Positions 53,008 through 62,105 of a DNA stretch of 64,000 bases are shown here, piece after piece (position 1 is the first letter of the stretch; every line of letters starts with the position of its first letter). Origin of the DNA: Thioclava nitratireducens (lineage in GTDB: Bacteria; Pseudomonadota; Alphaproteobacteria; Rhodobacterales; Rhodobacteraceae); the NCBI RefSeq assembly GCF_001940525.2, contig NZ_CP019437.1, forward strand, positions 3,025,501-3,089,500, read 5' to 3'. The position numbers were made by a program, and so were the translations under genes. The notes below the pieces were generated by a model. The model had not been told where the DNA came from. It worked only from the letters and a program-made list of their open reading frames with translations, and searched no databases.

Positions 53008-53168
53008 CCCGGAAAGCGACAGCCTTCACCGCGATGGCGGCACTGCTCCTACTGATCTGCGCGGATCTATTGGGCGCACCGCTCAATCCCTACCAAGCCC
53101 CTCCGGCCTTCGCCTTCGGATCCGGTCAGGTCGCAAGCGGCGGGTTCTGCGGAGCGCTGCCGAACTGA
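53004..53168 (+). CDS. 54-residue exported or membrane-anchored peptide coupled to the sulfur transporter
   Basis: The ATG overlaps the transporter stop (ATGA), so it is almost certainly co-translated. The peptide starts MTRKATAFTAMAALLLLICADLL, a signal peptide or single helix, followed by a short Pro/Ala/Gly-rich tail containing one cysteine (SGGFCGAL near residue 50). A Cys at the end of the tail could carry sulfur or form a disulfide. An intrinsic terminator follows within 25 bases, making this the last gene of the operon. Not a family I recognise. Confidence 0.65.
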   Translation: MTRKATAFTAMAALLLLICADLLGAPLNPYQAPPAFAFGSGQVASGGFCGALPN

Positions 53169-53191
53169 TCTCCCAAATCCTTGCGATCTGG

Positions 53192-53224
53192 AACACCGGC
53201 CCGCTTCCCTCGGGCCGGTGTTTT
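53192..53224 (+). terminator. Intrinsic terminator of the rhodanese-YeeE operon
   Basis: Twelve-base-pair stem AACACCGGCCCG/CGGGCCGGTGTT, seven-base loop, then TTTT. Confidence 0.92.
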
Positions 53225-53300
53225 CCTGCCCGACCTTGGAACCCCGTGCGCGGCCAGCTAGAGATCACCTGACGCGCCATCCGCGCGAAGGGAGCCCATC

Positions 53301-54214
53301 ATGACCAGACATCCGATGTTCGGCATCTTGCTCGCGCTGTTCGGCGCGCTGGCGATTTCGCCCGACACGCTGCTGATGCGCTGGTCGGAGATGAGCGGCG
53401 CGCAGATGGTGATGTGGCGCGGCCTGCTGATGGGCGGCGCGATGTGGCTAATCTCGATCGTCGTGCGCAGGCGTCACCTGAAACACGACCTGAAGGCGCT
53501 TGCCAGCGGCGCAGGGCTGGCGCTGGTCGCATGCCATTTCTCGAACATGACGCTGTTCGCGGTGGGGATCGCCGCCGCGCCCGTGTCTATCGTGCTGTTC
53601 AGCGTCTCGACGGTGCCGGTATTCGCGGCGCTGCTGTCGCGGCTGATCCTGCGCGAGACGACGCATTGGTCGACATGGCTCGCCATCGCGGCCGTGCTCA
53701 GCGGGATCGGGCTTGCGGTCTTCGGCCCCGCCCGCCGAGCGTTGGCGGCAATCCGATCCTGGGCGCGCTTGCCGGTCTCGGCGTGGCGTTGAGCCTGTCG
53801 ACGACCTTCGTCACTATCCGGCGCAATCCGCATCTGCCGATCCTGCTCGCCGTGGGCTCCGGGGCCGGGCTGGCCGGGCTCGCGGCGCTGATCTGGACGG
53901 GGGGCGCTGCCGTGACCGGCGGTCAGGTCTGGGCGATCGCGCTGGCAGGCGGCGTCGTGCTGCCGGTCTCCTTCATGTCGCTCTCGTTCGCCTCGCGCTA
54001 CACCTCGGCCTCGAATGTGAGCCTGCTGATGCTTCTCGAGACGATCCTCGGACCAATCTGGGTCTGGTGGGGCACTGGCGAGGCCCCGAGCCGCGCAATG
54101 CTGGCAGGCGGGGCGATCGTGATCGGGAGCCTTGCGCTCTATCTCTGGCACGCGGGCCATCGTCGGCAAAGCGTCCTCCGGCGCAGCCAGTCAGCCGCGC
54201 CGGAGCATCTCTGA
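53301..54214 (+). pseudogene. EamA-family transporter interrupted by a one-base frameshift
   Basis: The first half (53301 to about 53735) reads MTRHPMFGILLALFGALAIS ... WSTWLAIAAVLSGIGLAVFG and then runs into a stop at 53792. The second half continues in another frame from SVGGNPILGALAGLGVALSLST to the stop at 54214 (MSLSFASRYTSASNVSLLMLLETILGPIWVWWGTGE). One added base within the C-rich 53726-53737 segment gives a normal ten-helix protein of about 304 residues. Either a recent pseudogene or a homopolymer error. Substrate unknown. Confidence 0.8.
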
Positions 54215-54219
54215 ACCGC

Positions 54220-54540
54220 TTACTTCCGGGCTGCCGGCTTGGCAGCCGGTTTCGCGGGCTTCGCGGATTTGGCGGCTTTTTCCGCATCCGACGGCATCTC
54301 GATATTGATCTCGAGGCTCGAGATATCGTCGTTGCGCTCCATCCGGATATCGACGCCGTCCTCCTCGATCTCCATGTACTTGCGGATCACGGCGAGGATG
54401 TCGCGTTGCAGATCGGGCAGATAGTCGGCCTGCGCCGACCCGCTGCCGCGTTCATGCGCGAGAAGGATCTGCAAACGGTCCTTGGCCGTCTGCGCCGATT
54501 TCGCGCGGCGGGGTTTGAGCGAGAAACCGAACAGGCTCAT
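54220..54540 (-). CDS. minE: Cell division topological specificity factor MinE
   Basis: 106 residues: MinD-interacting N-terminal part (KPRRAKSAQTAKDRLQILLAHER), the topological domain (YLPDLQRDILAVIRKYMEIEEDGVDIRMERNDDISSLEINIEMP), and a Lys/Ala/Pro-rich tail. It stimulates the MinD ATPase to set midcell division. The start overlaps the end of minD by four bases. Confidence 0.94.
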   Translation of the reverse strand: MSLFGFSLKPRRAKSAQTAKDRLQILLAHERGSGSAQADYLPDLQRDILAVIRKYMEIEEDGVDIRMERNDDISSLEINIEMPSDAEKAAKSAKPAKPAAKPAARK

Positions 54541-55378
54541 GCGGACCGCCCGAAGAGCCGTCCGATGAAGCCCGGACGCTTCTCGCCCGGAATGCGCATC
54601 GGAATGTCCTCGCCGAGAAGCCGGCCGACAGCGTCGTCATAGGCGGCAGAGGCGCTCGACGGCTCGTCGAGCACGACCGGCATGCCGGTGTTCGACGCGC
54701 GCAGGACGGCGGTGCTTTCGGGCACGATGCCCAGCAGCGGGACTGCCAGAAGCTCCAGCACGTCTTCGACCGTCATCATCTCGCCCTTGTCAATGCGCGA
54801 CTGATCGTGACGGGTCAGCAGCACCTGCGCCTTGACCGGCTCGCCGTCGGTTTCGGCACGACGGGTCTTCGACGACAGAAGGCCAAGCACCCGGTCACTG
54901 TCGCGCACCGAGGAGACTTCGGGGTTGGTCACGACGACCGCCTCATCGGCGAAGAACATCGCCAGCTGCGCACCACGCTCGATCCCGGCGGGGCTGTCGC
55001 AGATGATGTAGTCGAATTCCTGCCGCAGCTCGTCGAGCACCTTCTCGACGCCCTCTTGCGTCAGCGCATCCTTGTCGCGGGTCTGCGAGGTCGGCAGGAT
55101 CGAGAGCGTCTCGACCCGCTTGTCCTTGATCAGCGCCTGCTTCAGACGGGCATCGCCCTGAATGACGTTGATGAAGTCGAACACGACACGGCGCTCGCAG
55201 CCCATGATCATGTCGAGGTTGCGCAGGCCCACGTCGAAATCGATCACGACGGTCTTGTGGCCGCGCTTGGCGAGACCGGCAGAGATTGCGGCGGCCGAGG
55301 TAGTCTTGCCCACGCCCCCTTGCCCGAGGTGATCACGATCACCTTGCCGAGCGGCTTATCATCCTTGAGTTGCGTCAT
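54537..55378 (-). pseudogene. minD: Septum-site determining ATPase MinD, frameshifted in the P-loop codons
   Basis: From GTG 55313 the protein reads GKTTSAAAISAGLAKRGHKTVVIDFDVGLRNLDMIMGCERRVVFDFINV and is normal to its C-terminal amphipathic helix (PGFIGRLFGRSA). The true start is the ATG at 55378 (TQLKDDKPLGKVIVITSGKGG), coupled to the minC stop by ATGA. Between them the deviant Walker motif GKGGVGKT is broken: the C-run at 55315-55319 has five bases, and six would restore the frame. Since both neighbours are intact, a sequencing error is likely; if real, Min oscillation would be lost. Confidence 0.88.
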
Positions 55379-56130
55379 TCGAACGCCTCCACACAAAGTT
55401 TGTCATCGTCGAGGTAAACCTGCACGGACTTGTGACGAAGCTCCGCGGGAATGGTTTCGCTCGTTTTGTAAAGGCCCGCGATCGCGAGCAGTTCGGCGTC
55501 GAGCTGGCGGCAGAAGATGCGCGCGCTCTCGTCGCCATGTGCGCCTGCCATCGCCCGTCCCCGCAGCGCGCCGTAGACGTGGATATTGCCCGCCGCGACC
55601 AGTTCCGCGCCCGAGGCGACGGAGCCGACCACCGTCAGATCGCCATGTTCGGCCACGATCATCTGGCCAGACCGCACCGGCGAGCGCACGATCTTGTTAC
55701 GCGCGACCGGCGGCGCCGTCCGCTTCGCCGCGGGCTGCGGCTTTTGCGGCTTCGGCTCGGGCATCGCGGTTTCGCGGCCCACCTTGATCGGGATAATTCC
55801 GTAACCTTTCACGGCGCTTAGCTGCGCGTCGGTGGCGTTCTGCGCCCCGAAGATCTGCAGATCGCGCGCGAAGAGGTTGTCGATCATGTCGCGCACGTCG
55901 GCCGGTTTCGAAAACTCCGGCACCTGCGCGAAATCGAGCACCATCGGCGCACCGGCCAACAGATGCGGCGTTTTCGCAAGCTGTGCGTCGAGCGCGGCAT
56001 AGAACGCACCATCGGGCGCGTCGGTCTCGAGCCGAAGCGCGATAGCGGTCAGGAAAAGACCGCGGAACTGAAAAGGCTGAACCGAGACCGGCGCAGGCTT
56101 CTGCCCGGTCTGAGATAGGGAATCGGACAC
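55375..56130 (-). CDS. minC: Septum site-determining protein MinC
   Basis: 251 residues: N-terminal domain (PFQFRGLFLTAIALRLETDAPDGAFYAALDAQLAKTPHLLAGAPMVLDFAQV), a Pro/Lys-rich linker (about 125-145) and the C-terminal beta-helix (RSGQMIVAEHGDLTVVGSVASGAELVAAGNIHVYGALRGRAMAGAHGDESARIFCRQLDAELLAIAG). It inhibits FtsZ assembly away from midcell. GTG start at 56130 is inferred; an earlier in-frame GTG is possible. First gene of minCDE. Confidence 0.93.
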   Translation of the reverse strand: MSDSLSQTGQKPAPVSVQPFQFRGLFLTAIALRLETDAPDGAFYAALDAQLAKTPHLLAGAPMVLDFAQVPEFSKPADVRDMIDNLFARDLQIFGAQNATDAQLSAVKGYGIIPIKVGRETAMPEPKPQKPQPAAKRTAPPVARNKIVRSPVRSGQMIVAEHGDLTVVGSVASGAELVAAGNIHVYGALRGRAMAGAHGDESARIFCRQLDAELLAIAGLYKTSETIPAELRHKSVQVYLDDDKLCVEAFE

Positions 56131-56528
56131 GAGGGTAACTCGCTTCTGCTCAGGTGTGGGGATGCAGGGTGCACCCGCCTTGTTTTTCTTTGTTGTGTCG
56201 GATCGCGCACTGCAATTGCCAGCACAAAATCGCGATGGCCTCTCTACTCGGCTAAATCCTGCCGTCAACCGGAAGTGGACGAAGTTTTCGTGTAAAGACG
56301 TACGCTCTGACCGAGATCCTCGGTTGACCCAACGTCGAAAGGCCGGAGCGCAGCCCCGATCAGTTCCGGTCAAAGCCTCCGCGCCCGTCCAAAGCTGATC
56401 TGCCCCTGACTCGCCGAGAGGGTCTCCCGCGCGGGCTTGACCTTGCCTATATTCGACTGAAATGAACGGGGCGCGGCGCATGCCGCCCATTCGCCTGACC
56501 CAGCTTGGCCCGAGAGAGGACCCACCTG
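56131..56528. other. Divergent intergenic region minC / decarboxylase
   Basis: 398 bases with no convincing gene. It must carry divergent promoters. A CTATATT at 56447-56453 could be a -10 element for the rightward gene, but no matching -35 at proper spacing was seen. Confidence 0.4.
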
Positions 56529-58823
56529 ATGAAATTCCGCTTCCCGATTGTCATCATCGACGAGGATTTTCGCTCCGAAAACACCTCCGGCCTTGGCATC
56601 CGGGCACTCGCACAGGCCATCGAGGCCGAAGGTTTCGAAGTGCTGGGCGTCACCAGCTATGGCGACCTGTCGCAATTCGCCCAACAGCAGAGCCGCGCCT
56701 CGGCATTCGTGCTGGCGATCGACGACGAGGAATTCTCCGCCGGTCCCGAACTCGACCCGGCGGTCGAGAAGCTGCGCGCCTTCATAGAGGAAGTGCGTTG
56801 GAAAAACGCCGATGTGCCGATCTTCCTGCATGGCGAGACGAAGACCTCGCGCCATCTGCCCAACGACATCCTGCGCGAACTGCACGGCTTCATCCACATG
56901 TTCGAGGACACGCCGGATTTCGTGGCCAAACACATCATCCGTGAGGCGAAAAGCTATCTCGAAAGCATCCAGCCGCCTTTCTTCAAGCAGCTTCTCGACT
57001 ATGCCGAGGACGGCTCCTACTCGTGGCACTGCCCGGGGCACTCGGGGGGCGTGGCCTTCCTGAAATCGCCCATCGGGCAGATGTATCACCAGTTCTACGG
57101 TGAGAACATGCTGCGCGCCGATGTCTGCAACGCCGTCGAGGAGCTGGGCCAGCTGCTGGACCATAACGGCGCGATCGGCGCGTCCGAGCGCAACGCCGCG
57201 CGGATCTTCAACTCCGATCACTGCTTCTTTGTTACCAACGGCACCTCGACCTCGAACAAGATGGTCTGGCACCACACGGTGGCCCCGGGCGACGTGGTCG
57301 TGGTCGACCGCAACTGTCACAAGTCGATCCTGCATGCGATCATCATGACCGGCGCGATCCCGGTCTTCCTGAAACCCACGCGGAACCACTGGGGCATCAT
57401 CGGCCCGATCCAGCGCTCGGAATTCGAGCCCGAGGCGATCAAGGCGAAGATGCGCGCGAACCCGCTTCTGGCCGATTACGACATCGACGCTGTGCAGCCG
57501 CGGATCATGACCCTGACGCAGTCGACCTATGACGGCGTGCTTTACAACACCGAGGTGATCAAGGGGCTCCTCGACGGCTGGGTCGACAACCTGCATTTCG
57601 ACGAGGCGTGGATCCCCCATGCCGCCTTCCACCCGTTCTACGGCCAGTATCACGCGATGGGCCGCAAGCGTGAGCGCACGGCCAAGTCGATCACCTATGC
57701 GACGCAATCGGTGCACAAGCTGCTCGCCGGGATTTCCCAGGCGAGCCACGTGCTGGTGCAGGACAGTCAGGAGGAAAAACTCGACCGGCATCTCTTCAAC
57801 GAGAGCTACCTGATGCACACCTCGACCAGCCCGCAATATTCGATCATCGCAAGCTGCGACGTGGCGGCGGCGATGATGGAGCCTCCGGGCGGCACCGCGC
57901 TGGTGGAGGAAAGCATCGTCGAAGCGCTCGATTTCCGCCGCGCCATGGTGAAGGTCGAAGAGGAATACGGCCCCGAGGACTGGTGGTTTCAGGTATGGGG
58001 CCCGACCGATTTCCGCGCGGATGGCGACGGGATGGCCGAGACCCGCGACTGGGTTCTCAAGAAGACCGATGCCGAGGGCGTCGAGACTACCGGGTCGGAT
58101 AGCTGGCACGGCTTTGGCGACATGGCGCCGGGCTTCAACATGCTCGACCCGATCAAGGCCACGATCATCACCCCCGGCCTCGACATCGAAGGGCATTTCG
58201 ACGACAGCGGCATCCCGGCCTCGATCGTGTCGAAATACCTCGCCGAGCATGGCGTCGTGGTCGAGAAGACCGGGCTTTACAGCTTCTTCATCCTGTTCAC
58301 GATCGGCATCACCAAGGGCCGCTGGAACACGCTCCTAGCGGCGCTGCAGCAGTTCAAGGACGATTACGACAAGAACCAGCCGCTGTGGCGCGTGATGCCG
58401 GAGTTTTCCGCGAAATTCCCGCGCTACGAGCGCATGGGGCTGAAAGATCTCAGCCAGCACGTCCATTCGCTTTACGCGAAATACGACGTCGCGCGGCTCT
58501 CGACCGAGATCTACCTGACCGATCATCACCCCGAGATGACGCCGTCGGAGGCCTTCTCGCATATCGCGCGGCGCAAGACCGAACGTGTCTCGATCGACGA
58601 GCTGGAAGGTCGGATCACGACGAGCCTCGTGACCCCCTACCCGCCGGGCATCCCGCTGCTGATCCCGGGCGAGGTCTTCAATTCGAAGATCGTCGAATAC
58701 CTGCGCTTCAATCGTGAATTCGCGCATGAATGCCCTGGCTTCGAGACCGACATCCACGGCCTCGTGACGGAGACCGGCGAGGACGGCAAGACGCATTACT
58801 TCGCGGATTGCGTGGCGCGCTGA
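56529..58823 (+). CDS. Orn/Lys/Arg decarboxylase, fold type I PLP enzyme
   Basis: 764 residues: an N-terminal wing (receiver-like) domain (FPIVIIDEDFRSENTSGLGIRALAQAIEAEGFEVLGV), a PLP core with HCPGHSGG (near residue 167), TNGTSTSNKMVWH, FDEAWIPHAAFHP and the PLP lysine in TQSVHKLLAGISQASH, and a C-terminal domain ending VTPYPPGIPLLIPGEVF. It makes a polyamine or cadaverine/agmatine from a basic amino acid. Which substrate cannot be told by eye; no antiporter is adjacent, so a biosynthetic rather than acid-resistance role is more likely. Confidence 0.92.
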   Translation: MKFRFPIVIIDEDFRSENTSGLGIRALAQAIEAEGFEVLGVTSYGDLSQFAQQQSRASAFVLAIDDEEFSAGPELDPAVEKLRAFIEEVRWKNADVPIFLHGETKTSRHLPNDILRELHGFIHMFEDTPDFVAKHIIREAKSYLESIQPPFFKQLLDYAEDGSYSWHCPGHSGGVAFLKSPIGQMYHQFYGENMLRADVCNAVEELGQLLDHNGAIGASERNAARIFNSDHCFFVTNGTSTSNKMVWHHTVAPGDVVVVDRNCHKSILHAIIMTGAIPVFLKPTRNHWGIIGPIQRSEFEPEAIKAKMRANPLLADYDIDAVQPRIMTLTQSTYDGVLYNTEVIKGLLDGWVDNLHFDEAWIPHAAFHPFYGQYHAMGRKRERTAKSITYATQSVHKLLAGISQASHVLVQDSQEEKLDRHLFNESYLMHTSTSPQYSIIASCDVAAAMMEPPGGTALVEESIVEALDFRRAMVKVEEEYGPEDWWFQVWGPTDFRADGDGMAETRDWVLKKTDAEGVETTGSDSWHGFGDMAPGFNMLDPIKATIITPGLDIEGHFDDSGIPASIVSKYLAEHGVVVEKTGLYSFFILFTIGITKGRWNTLLAALQQFKDDYDKNQPLWRVMPEFSAKFPRYERMGLKDLSQHVHSLYAKYDVARLSTEIYLTDHHPEMTPSEAFSHIARRKTERVSIDELEGRITTSLVTPYPPGIPLLIPGEVFNSKIVEYLRFNREFAHECPGFETDIHGLVTETGEDGKTHYFADCVAR

Positions 58824-58925
58824 GGCGGCACGCCTAAGGTCGAACGAACAAGGGGCGCGGCTCGGTTTATCCCGACCGCGCCCTAACTCATTTCACAGAC
58901 GGATCGGTTTCGAGAGGAAAGCAGC

Positions 58926-60002
58926 ATGAGCGACATCCCGAAGGGCACGATGATGGCCGTGGTCACGACCGGCACGGGTGGCTACGAGCGGCTCGAATAC
59001 CGCGAGGTTGCGATGCCGGAGCCGGGGCCCGGCGAGGTGCTGCTGCAGGTGCTGGCGGCGGGCATCAACAACACCGACATCAACACCCGACTGGGCTGGT
59101 ATTCTTCTGAGGTCAAATCCGGCACGCAGGAGTCGCGCGAGGACGCCGAGCATGCCGATGGCGGCTGGAGCGGGGCAACGCCCTTCCCGCTCATCCAAGG
59201 CACCGATTGTTGTGGGCGGGTCATCGCGGTGGGAGACGGTGGCGATGAAGCCCTGATCGGCACTCGCGTACTGGTGCGGTCCTGCATGCGCCAAAACGGT
59301 TTCTCCTCGATGGACACCGTCTGGCTCGGCTCGAATTTCGACGGGGCCTTCGCGCAATACGTCAAAGTGCCCGCAGGCGAGGTCTTCGCCATCGACAGCG
59401 ACTGGAGCGACGCCGAACTCGCCACCCTGCCCTGCGCATATGGCACCGCCGAGAACATGATCCACCGCGCAGGAGTCACCGCGGGCGAGCGGGTGCTGGT
59501 GCCAGGCGCCTCGGGCGGCGTGGGCTCGGCGCTCATCCAGCTTCTCAAACGGCGCGGCGCGGAGGTGATCGCTGTCACCAGCGCCGCCAAGCGCGAGATG
59601 GTGCTGAAGATCGGAGCGGATCGGGTGCTCTGTCACGAAGACGATCCCGTAGCGGCAATCGGCGAAAGCTGCGTGGATGTCGTGATCGACAACGTCGCAG
59701 GGCCGGGTTTCGGGACGATGCTGAAACTGCTCCGGCGCGGCGGGCGCTATGCCTCCTCCGGCGCGATTGCCGGACCAATCGTGGAGCTGGACATGCGCGA
59801 CATGTATCTCAAGGACATCACCCTGATCGGCTGTACCGCATGGGACGAACCCGTCTTCGGCAACCTGATCTCCTATGTCGAGAAGGCCGAAATCCGCCCC
59901 TTGCTGGCGGCCACCTACCCGCTCGATCAGATCGCCGAGGCGCAGAAAGTGTTTCAGCAAAAGCGACACGCCGGGAAGATCGTACTGATCCCGGGGCCGT
60001 AA
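58926..60002 (+). CDS. Zinc-type alcohol dehydrogenase / quinone reductase-like MDR protein
   Basis: 358 residues of the medium-chain dehydrogenase family: N-terminal GroES-like domain (EVLLQVLAAGINNTDINTRLGWYSSE, IQGTDCCGRVIAVG) and a Rossmann domain with VLVPGASGGVGSALIQLLKRRGAEVIAVTS (near residues 191-220). No zinc-ligand CxxCxxC loop is present, so it is a non-zinc or single-site MDR, acting with NADPH on an unknown carbonyl or quinone. The ribosome-binding site is GAGAGGAAAG. Confidence 0.87.
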   Translation: MSDIPKGTMMAVVTTGTGGYERLEYREVAMPEPGPGEVLLQVLAAGINNTDINTRLGWYSSEVKSGTQESREDAEHADGGWSGATPFPLIQGTDCCGRVIAVGDGGDEALIGTRVLVRSCMRQNGFSSMDTVWLGSNFDGAFAQYVKVPAGEVFAIDSDWSDAELATLPCAYGTAENMIHRAGVTAGERVLVPGASGGVGSALIQLLKRRGAEVIAVTSAAKREMVLKIGADRVLCHEDDPVAAIGESCVDVVIDNVAGPGFGTMLKLLRRGGRYASSGAIAGPIVELDMRDMYLKDITLIGCTAWDEPVFGNLISYVEKAEIRPLLAATYPLDQIAEAQKVFQQKRHAGKIVLIPGP

Positions 60003-60063
60003 AGCGTCGAAACGGCAGACCCGGGTCGGAATCGGCCTTGCGGATATTACCCGGTATCGGTCG

Positions 60064-60252
60064 TCACTTGCCGGGATCGGGGGGATCGGTGAACACCCGC
60101 ACCAGCATCGTGCCGACGATCCACACTCCGAAGGTCAAGACGATGGTGGCGCCGGTGCTCAGGTAACCGCCGACAAAGCCGGCCAGCGCGATCACGACGC
60201 CGATGGCGCCGACGAGCCCGACCAACTCATGTCTTTTCTGGCGAAAGCCCAT
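60064..60252 (-). CDS. Small two-helix membrane protein, 62 residues
   Basis: Two hydrophobic stretches (LVGLVGAIGVVIALAGFVGGYL and GATIVLTFGVWIVGTMLV) with short charged ends; no recognisable family. It lies 47 bases after the DUF4342-like gene on the same strand, suggesting an operon. ATG preceded by GGGGGCAG. Confidence 0.6.
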   Translation of the reverse strand: MGFRQKRHELVGLVGAIGVVIALAGFVGGYLSTGATIVLTFGVWIVGTMLVRVFTDPPDPGK

Positions 60253-60299
60253 CGGTCTGCCCCCGTCCTCATGCTCTGCCGGGCCGTCCGGCCCGGCCC

Positions 60300-60605
60300 C
60301 TACGCGTTCTTCTGATCGTCCTCATCGGCCTCCTTGACCCGCTCGATCTCCACCTTGACCCGGGTGACGAGCCCCGCGATCACACCGAGGACGGCCAGCC
60401 AAGGCGCGGCGAGCACCACGACCCCGCTGACGGCGAGGCTGAGATTGAGGGGTGCCTCCACGAAGGGATCCCCGTCGGCGGAGCTGATCCGCAGCTGGCG
60501 CACGCTCCCCTCTTTCGCCAATTCCTTGATGCGATCGACGAGTTGGCTTCCCGCGACCTCGATTTCTTCCCAGGCGGTACGGTCGGACTTCTTGTCGTCT
60601 TCCAT
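60300..60605 (-). CDS. DUF4342-like protein
   Basis: 101 residues. EEIEVAGSQLVDRIKELAKEGSVRQLRISSADGDPFVEAPLNLSLAVSGVVVLAAPWLAVLGVIAGLVTRVKVEIER has the DUF4342 layout: a short ubiquitin-associated-like helical segment, a beta hairpin, then a hydrophobic helix and charged tail. The start at 60605 is chosen for AAGAGGAAC. Function unknown; paired with the small membrane protein downstream. Confidence 0.72.
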   Translation of the reverse strand: MEDDKKSDRTAWEEIEVAGSQLVDRIKELAKEGSVRQLRISSADGDPFVEAPLNLSLAVSGVVVLAAPWLAVLGVIAGLVTRVKVEIERVKEADEDDQKNA

Positions 60606-60852
60606 CGAACTGTTCCTCTTCAAGGGGTAACATAGATGCGATTGTAGCAGCGCTTGCGACAGGTTGATGCGAAAGCGCGATCACAGGTGACCGCTTCCCA
60701 CTGCGCAGATGGAGAGAAACACGATTTTGCGACTTCCGCCTTGATCTTCGTCAGGCAAGGCCGGAAAGGGCCACTCGCAGATCGGGAGATCGCAGTCACT
60801 CTCCCTCCGGAACGGCCCCGCTGCCCGGTCAGATTGCAGGTTTGCATGCAAG

Positions 60853-60942
60853 TGGCGGAGGAGGTGGGATTCGAACCCACGGTAGGCTTTCACCTACGTC
60901 GGTTTTCAAGACCGGTGCATTAAACCACTCTGCCACTCCTCC
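60853..60942 (-). tRNA. tRNA-Ser (anticodon TGA)
   Basis: 90-nt class II tRNA on the minus strand: acceptor GGAGGAG/CTCCTCC, anticodon stem-loop CCGGT-CTTGAAA-ACCGG, long variable arm (GTAGGTGAAAGCCTAC) and encoded GCCA end. Confidence 0.97.
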
Positions 60943-61124
60943 GACGGGTCTCGCTTAGACCGCTTCACGCGATTCTGAAAGTCTCGCGCGCCGATTTCCG
61001 CGCGTGGGCGTTGGGGCCGCTTTTCACGGGCTCTGCAAATCGCTAGGATCGCGCGCAAGGCATGGCGCAAGCGGTGCAGACGCGCAGGCAAGAGGCGGGC
61101 GAACCGCGCGAGAAGGGGCACAGG

Positions 61125-62090
61125 ATGAGTGAGCAGACGGGAATGACGCGCAAGCGTGTAACGGGCTTTGCCCTTATGCTGGGCGCGGGGATCGCGCTGG
61201 CGGGCTGTCAGGAGAGCGGCGGCTCCCCGTTCGGGCTTTTCAAGAAGAAGCCGACCGATGAGACCGCGGCGCCCGGTGCGGCCGAGGCCGTCACCGAGAA
61301 CGGCCAGAAGATGATCGAGCGAGATGTCGAAGCGCCGCAGGTCTTCTCGGTCGACGAGAAGGGCCTGTGGGACGGGCGTCCCTCGCTCGGCGGAGTCTGG
61401 GTCGCGCATCCGAACGTGAAGGATCCCGAGCGGGTGATCATCCGCAACCCGTCGAACGGCAAATTCGTGATCGGGGCCCTGTTCAAGCGCGAAAACGACA
61501 ATCCGGGACCGAAACTGCAGGTCAGTTCCGACGCGGCCAATGCGCTGGGACTTCTGGCGGGCGCGCCGACCGAGCTGTCCGTGGTGGCGCTGCGCCGAGA
61601 GACGGTTCCGGTCAAGCAAGACAACCCCGCGCCGCTCGTCGACAAGCCGGTGATCGCGGCCCCCGAGGCGGTGGAACAGAAGTCGCTCGACGAGGTAACC
61701 TCGACTGCCGCGGCCGGGATCGCCAAGGCGCAGGGCACGCCGAAGCCCACGGCCAAGCCGGTCAAACCCGCGATCGGCGCGCCGCCCGCCCCGGCACCGG
61801 CCCCGGCGGCACCGGTGGCCGCAGCGGCTCCACAACCCAGCAAGCCGAAGATGAGCACTGGCGCTGGTTATATCCAGATCGGTATCTTTTCCGCCGAGGC
61901 GAATGCGAAACGCGCCCAGAGCCAGATGGCGAAGGCCGGCGTGATCGCCGAGATCGTAAAGGAACAAAGCCATTCCAAGACCTTCTGGCGCGTGATCGCG
62001 GGCCCTGCGCCCACGAAATCCGACCTCGACGCGCTCAAGACCAAAATTCACGGGCTGGGCTACCCCGACGCCTATCCCGTCTCGAAATAG
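61125..62090 (+). CDS. RlpA-like lipoprotein with SPOR domain
   Basis: 321 residues: lipobox signal (LMLGAGIALAGC, Cys at about residue 28); a double-psi beta-barrel-like middle (GGVWVAHPNVKDPERVIIRNPSNGKFVIGALFKRE...LQVSSDAANALGLLAGAPTELSVVALRRE); a Pro/Ala-rich linker; and a C-terminal SPOR domain (GYIQIGIFSAEANAKRAQSQMAKAGVIAEIVKEQSHSKTFWRVIAGPAPTKSDLDALKTKIHGLGYPDAYPV) that binds denuded septal murein. An outer-membrane septal role is likely. ATG at 61125 follows AGAAGGGG. It leads a dacA-tmk run. Confidence 0.87.
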   Translation: MSEQTGMTRKRVTGFALMLGAGIALAGCQESGGSPFGLFKKKPTDETAAPGAAEAVTENGQKMIERDVEAPQVFSVDEKGLWDGRPSLGGVWVAHPNVKDPERVIIRNPSNGKFVIGALFKRENDNPGPKLQVSSDAANALGLLAGAPTELSVVALRRETVPVKQDNPAPLVDKPVIAAPEAVEQKSLDEVTSTAAAGIAKAQGTPKPTAKPVKPAIGAPPAPAPAPAAPVAAAAPQPSKPKMSTGAGYIQIGIFSAEANAKRAQSQMAKAGVIAEIVKEQSHSKTFWRVIAGPAPTKSDLDALKTKIHGLGYPDAYPVSK

Positions 62091-62105
62091 GACTACGCAG
62101 AAGAT

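Noticed and set aside
53726..53737. Programmed -1 or +1 frameshifting to explain the split EamA, MBL and minD genes
   Set aside because: There is no common slippery heptamer or downstream pseudoknot, and all three are repaired by a single added base in a G/C run; indel error or mutation is simpler.
58853..58883. GC hairpin after the decarboxylase gene as terminator
   Set aside because: The stem GGGCGCGG/CCGCGCCC is clear, but there is no T-run on either side, so terminator function is not supported.
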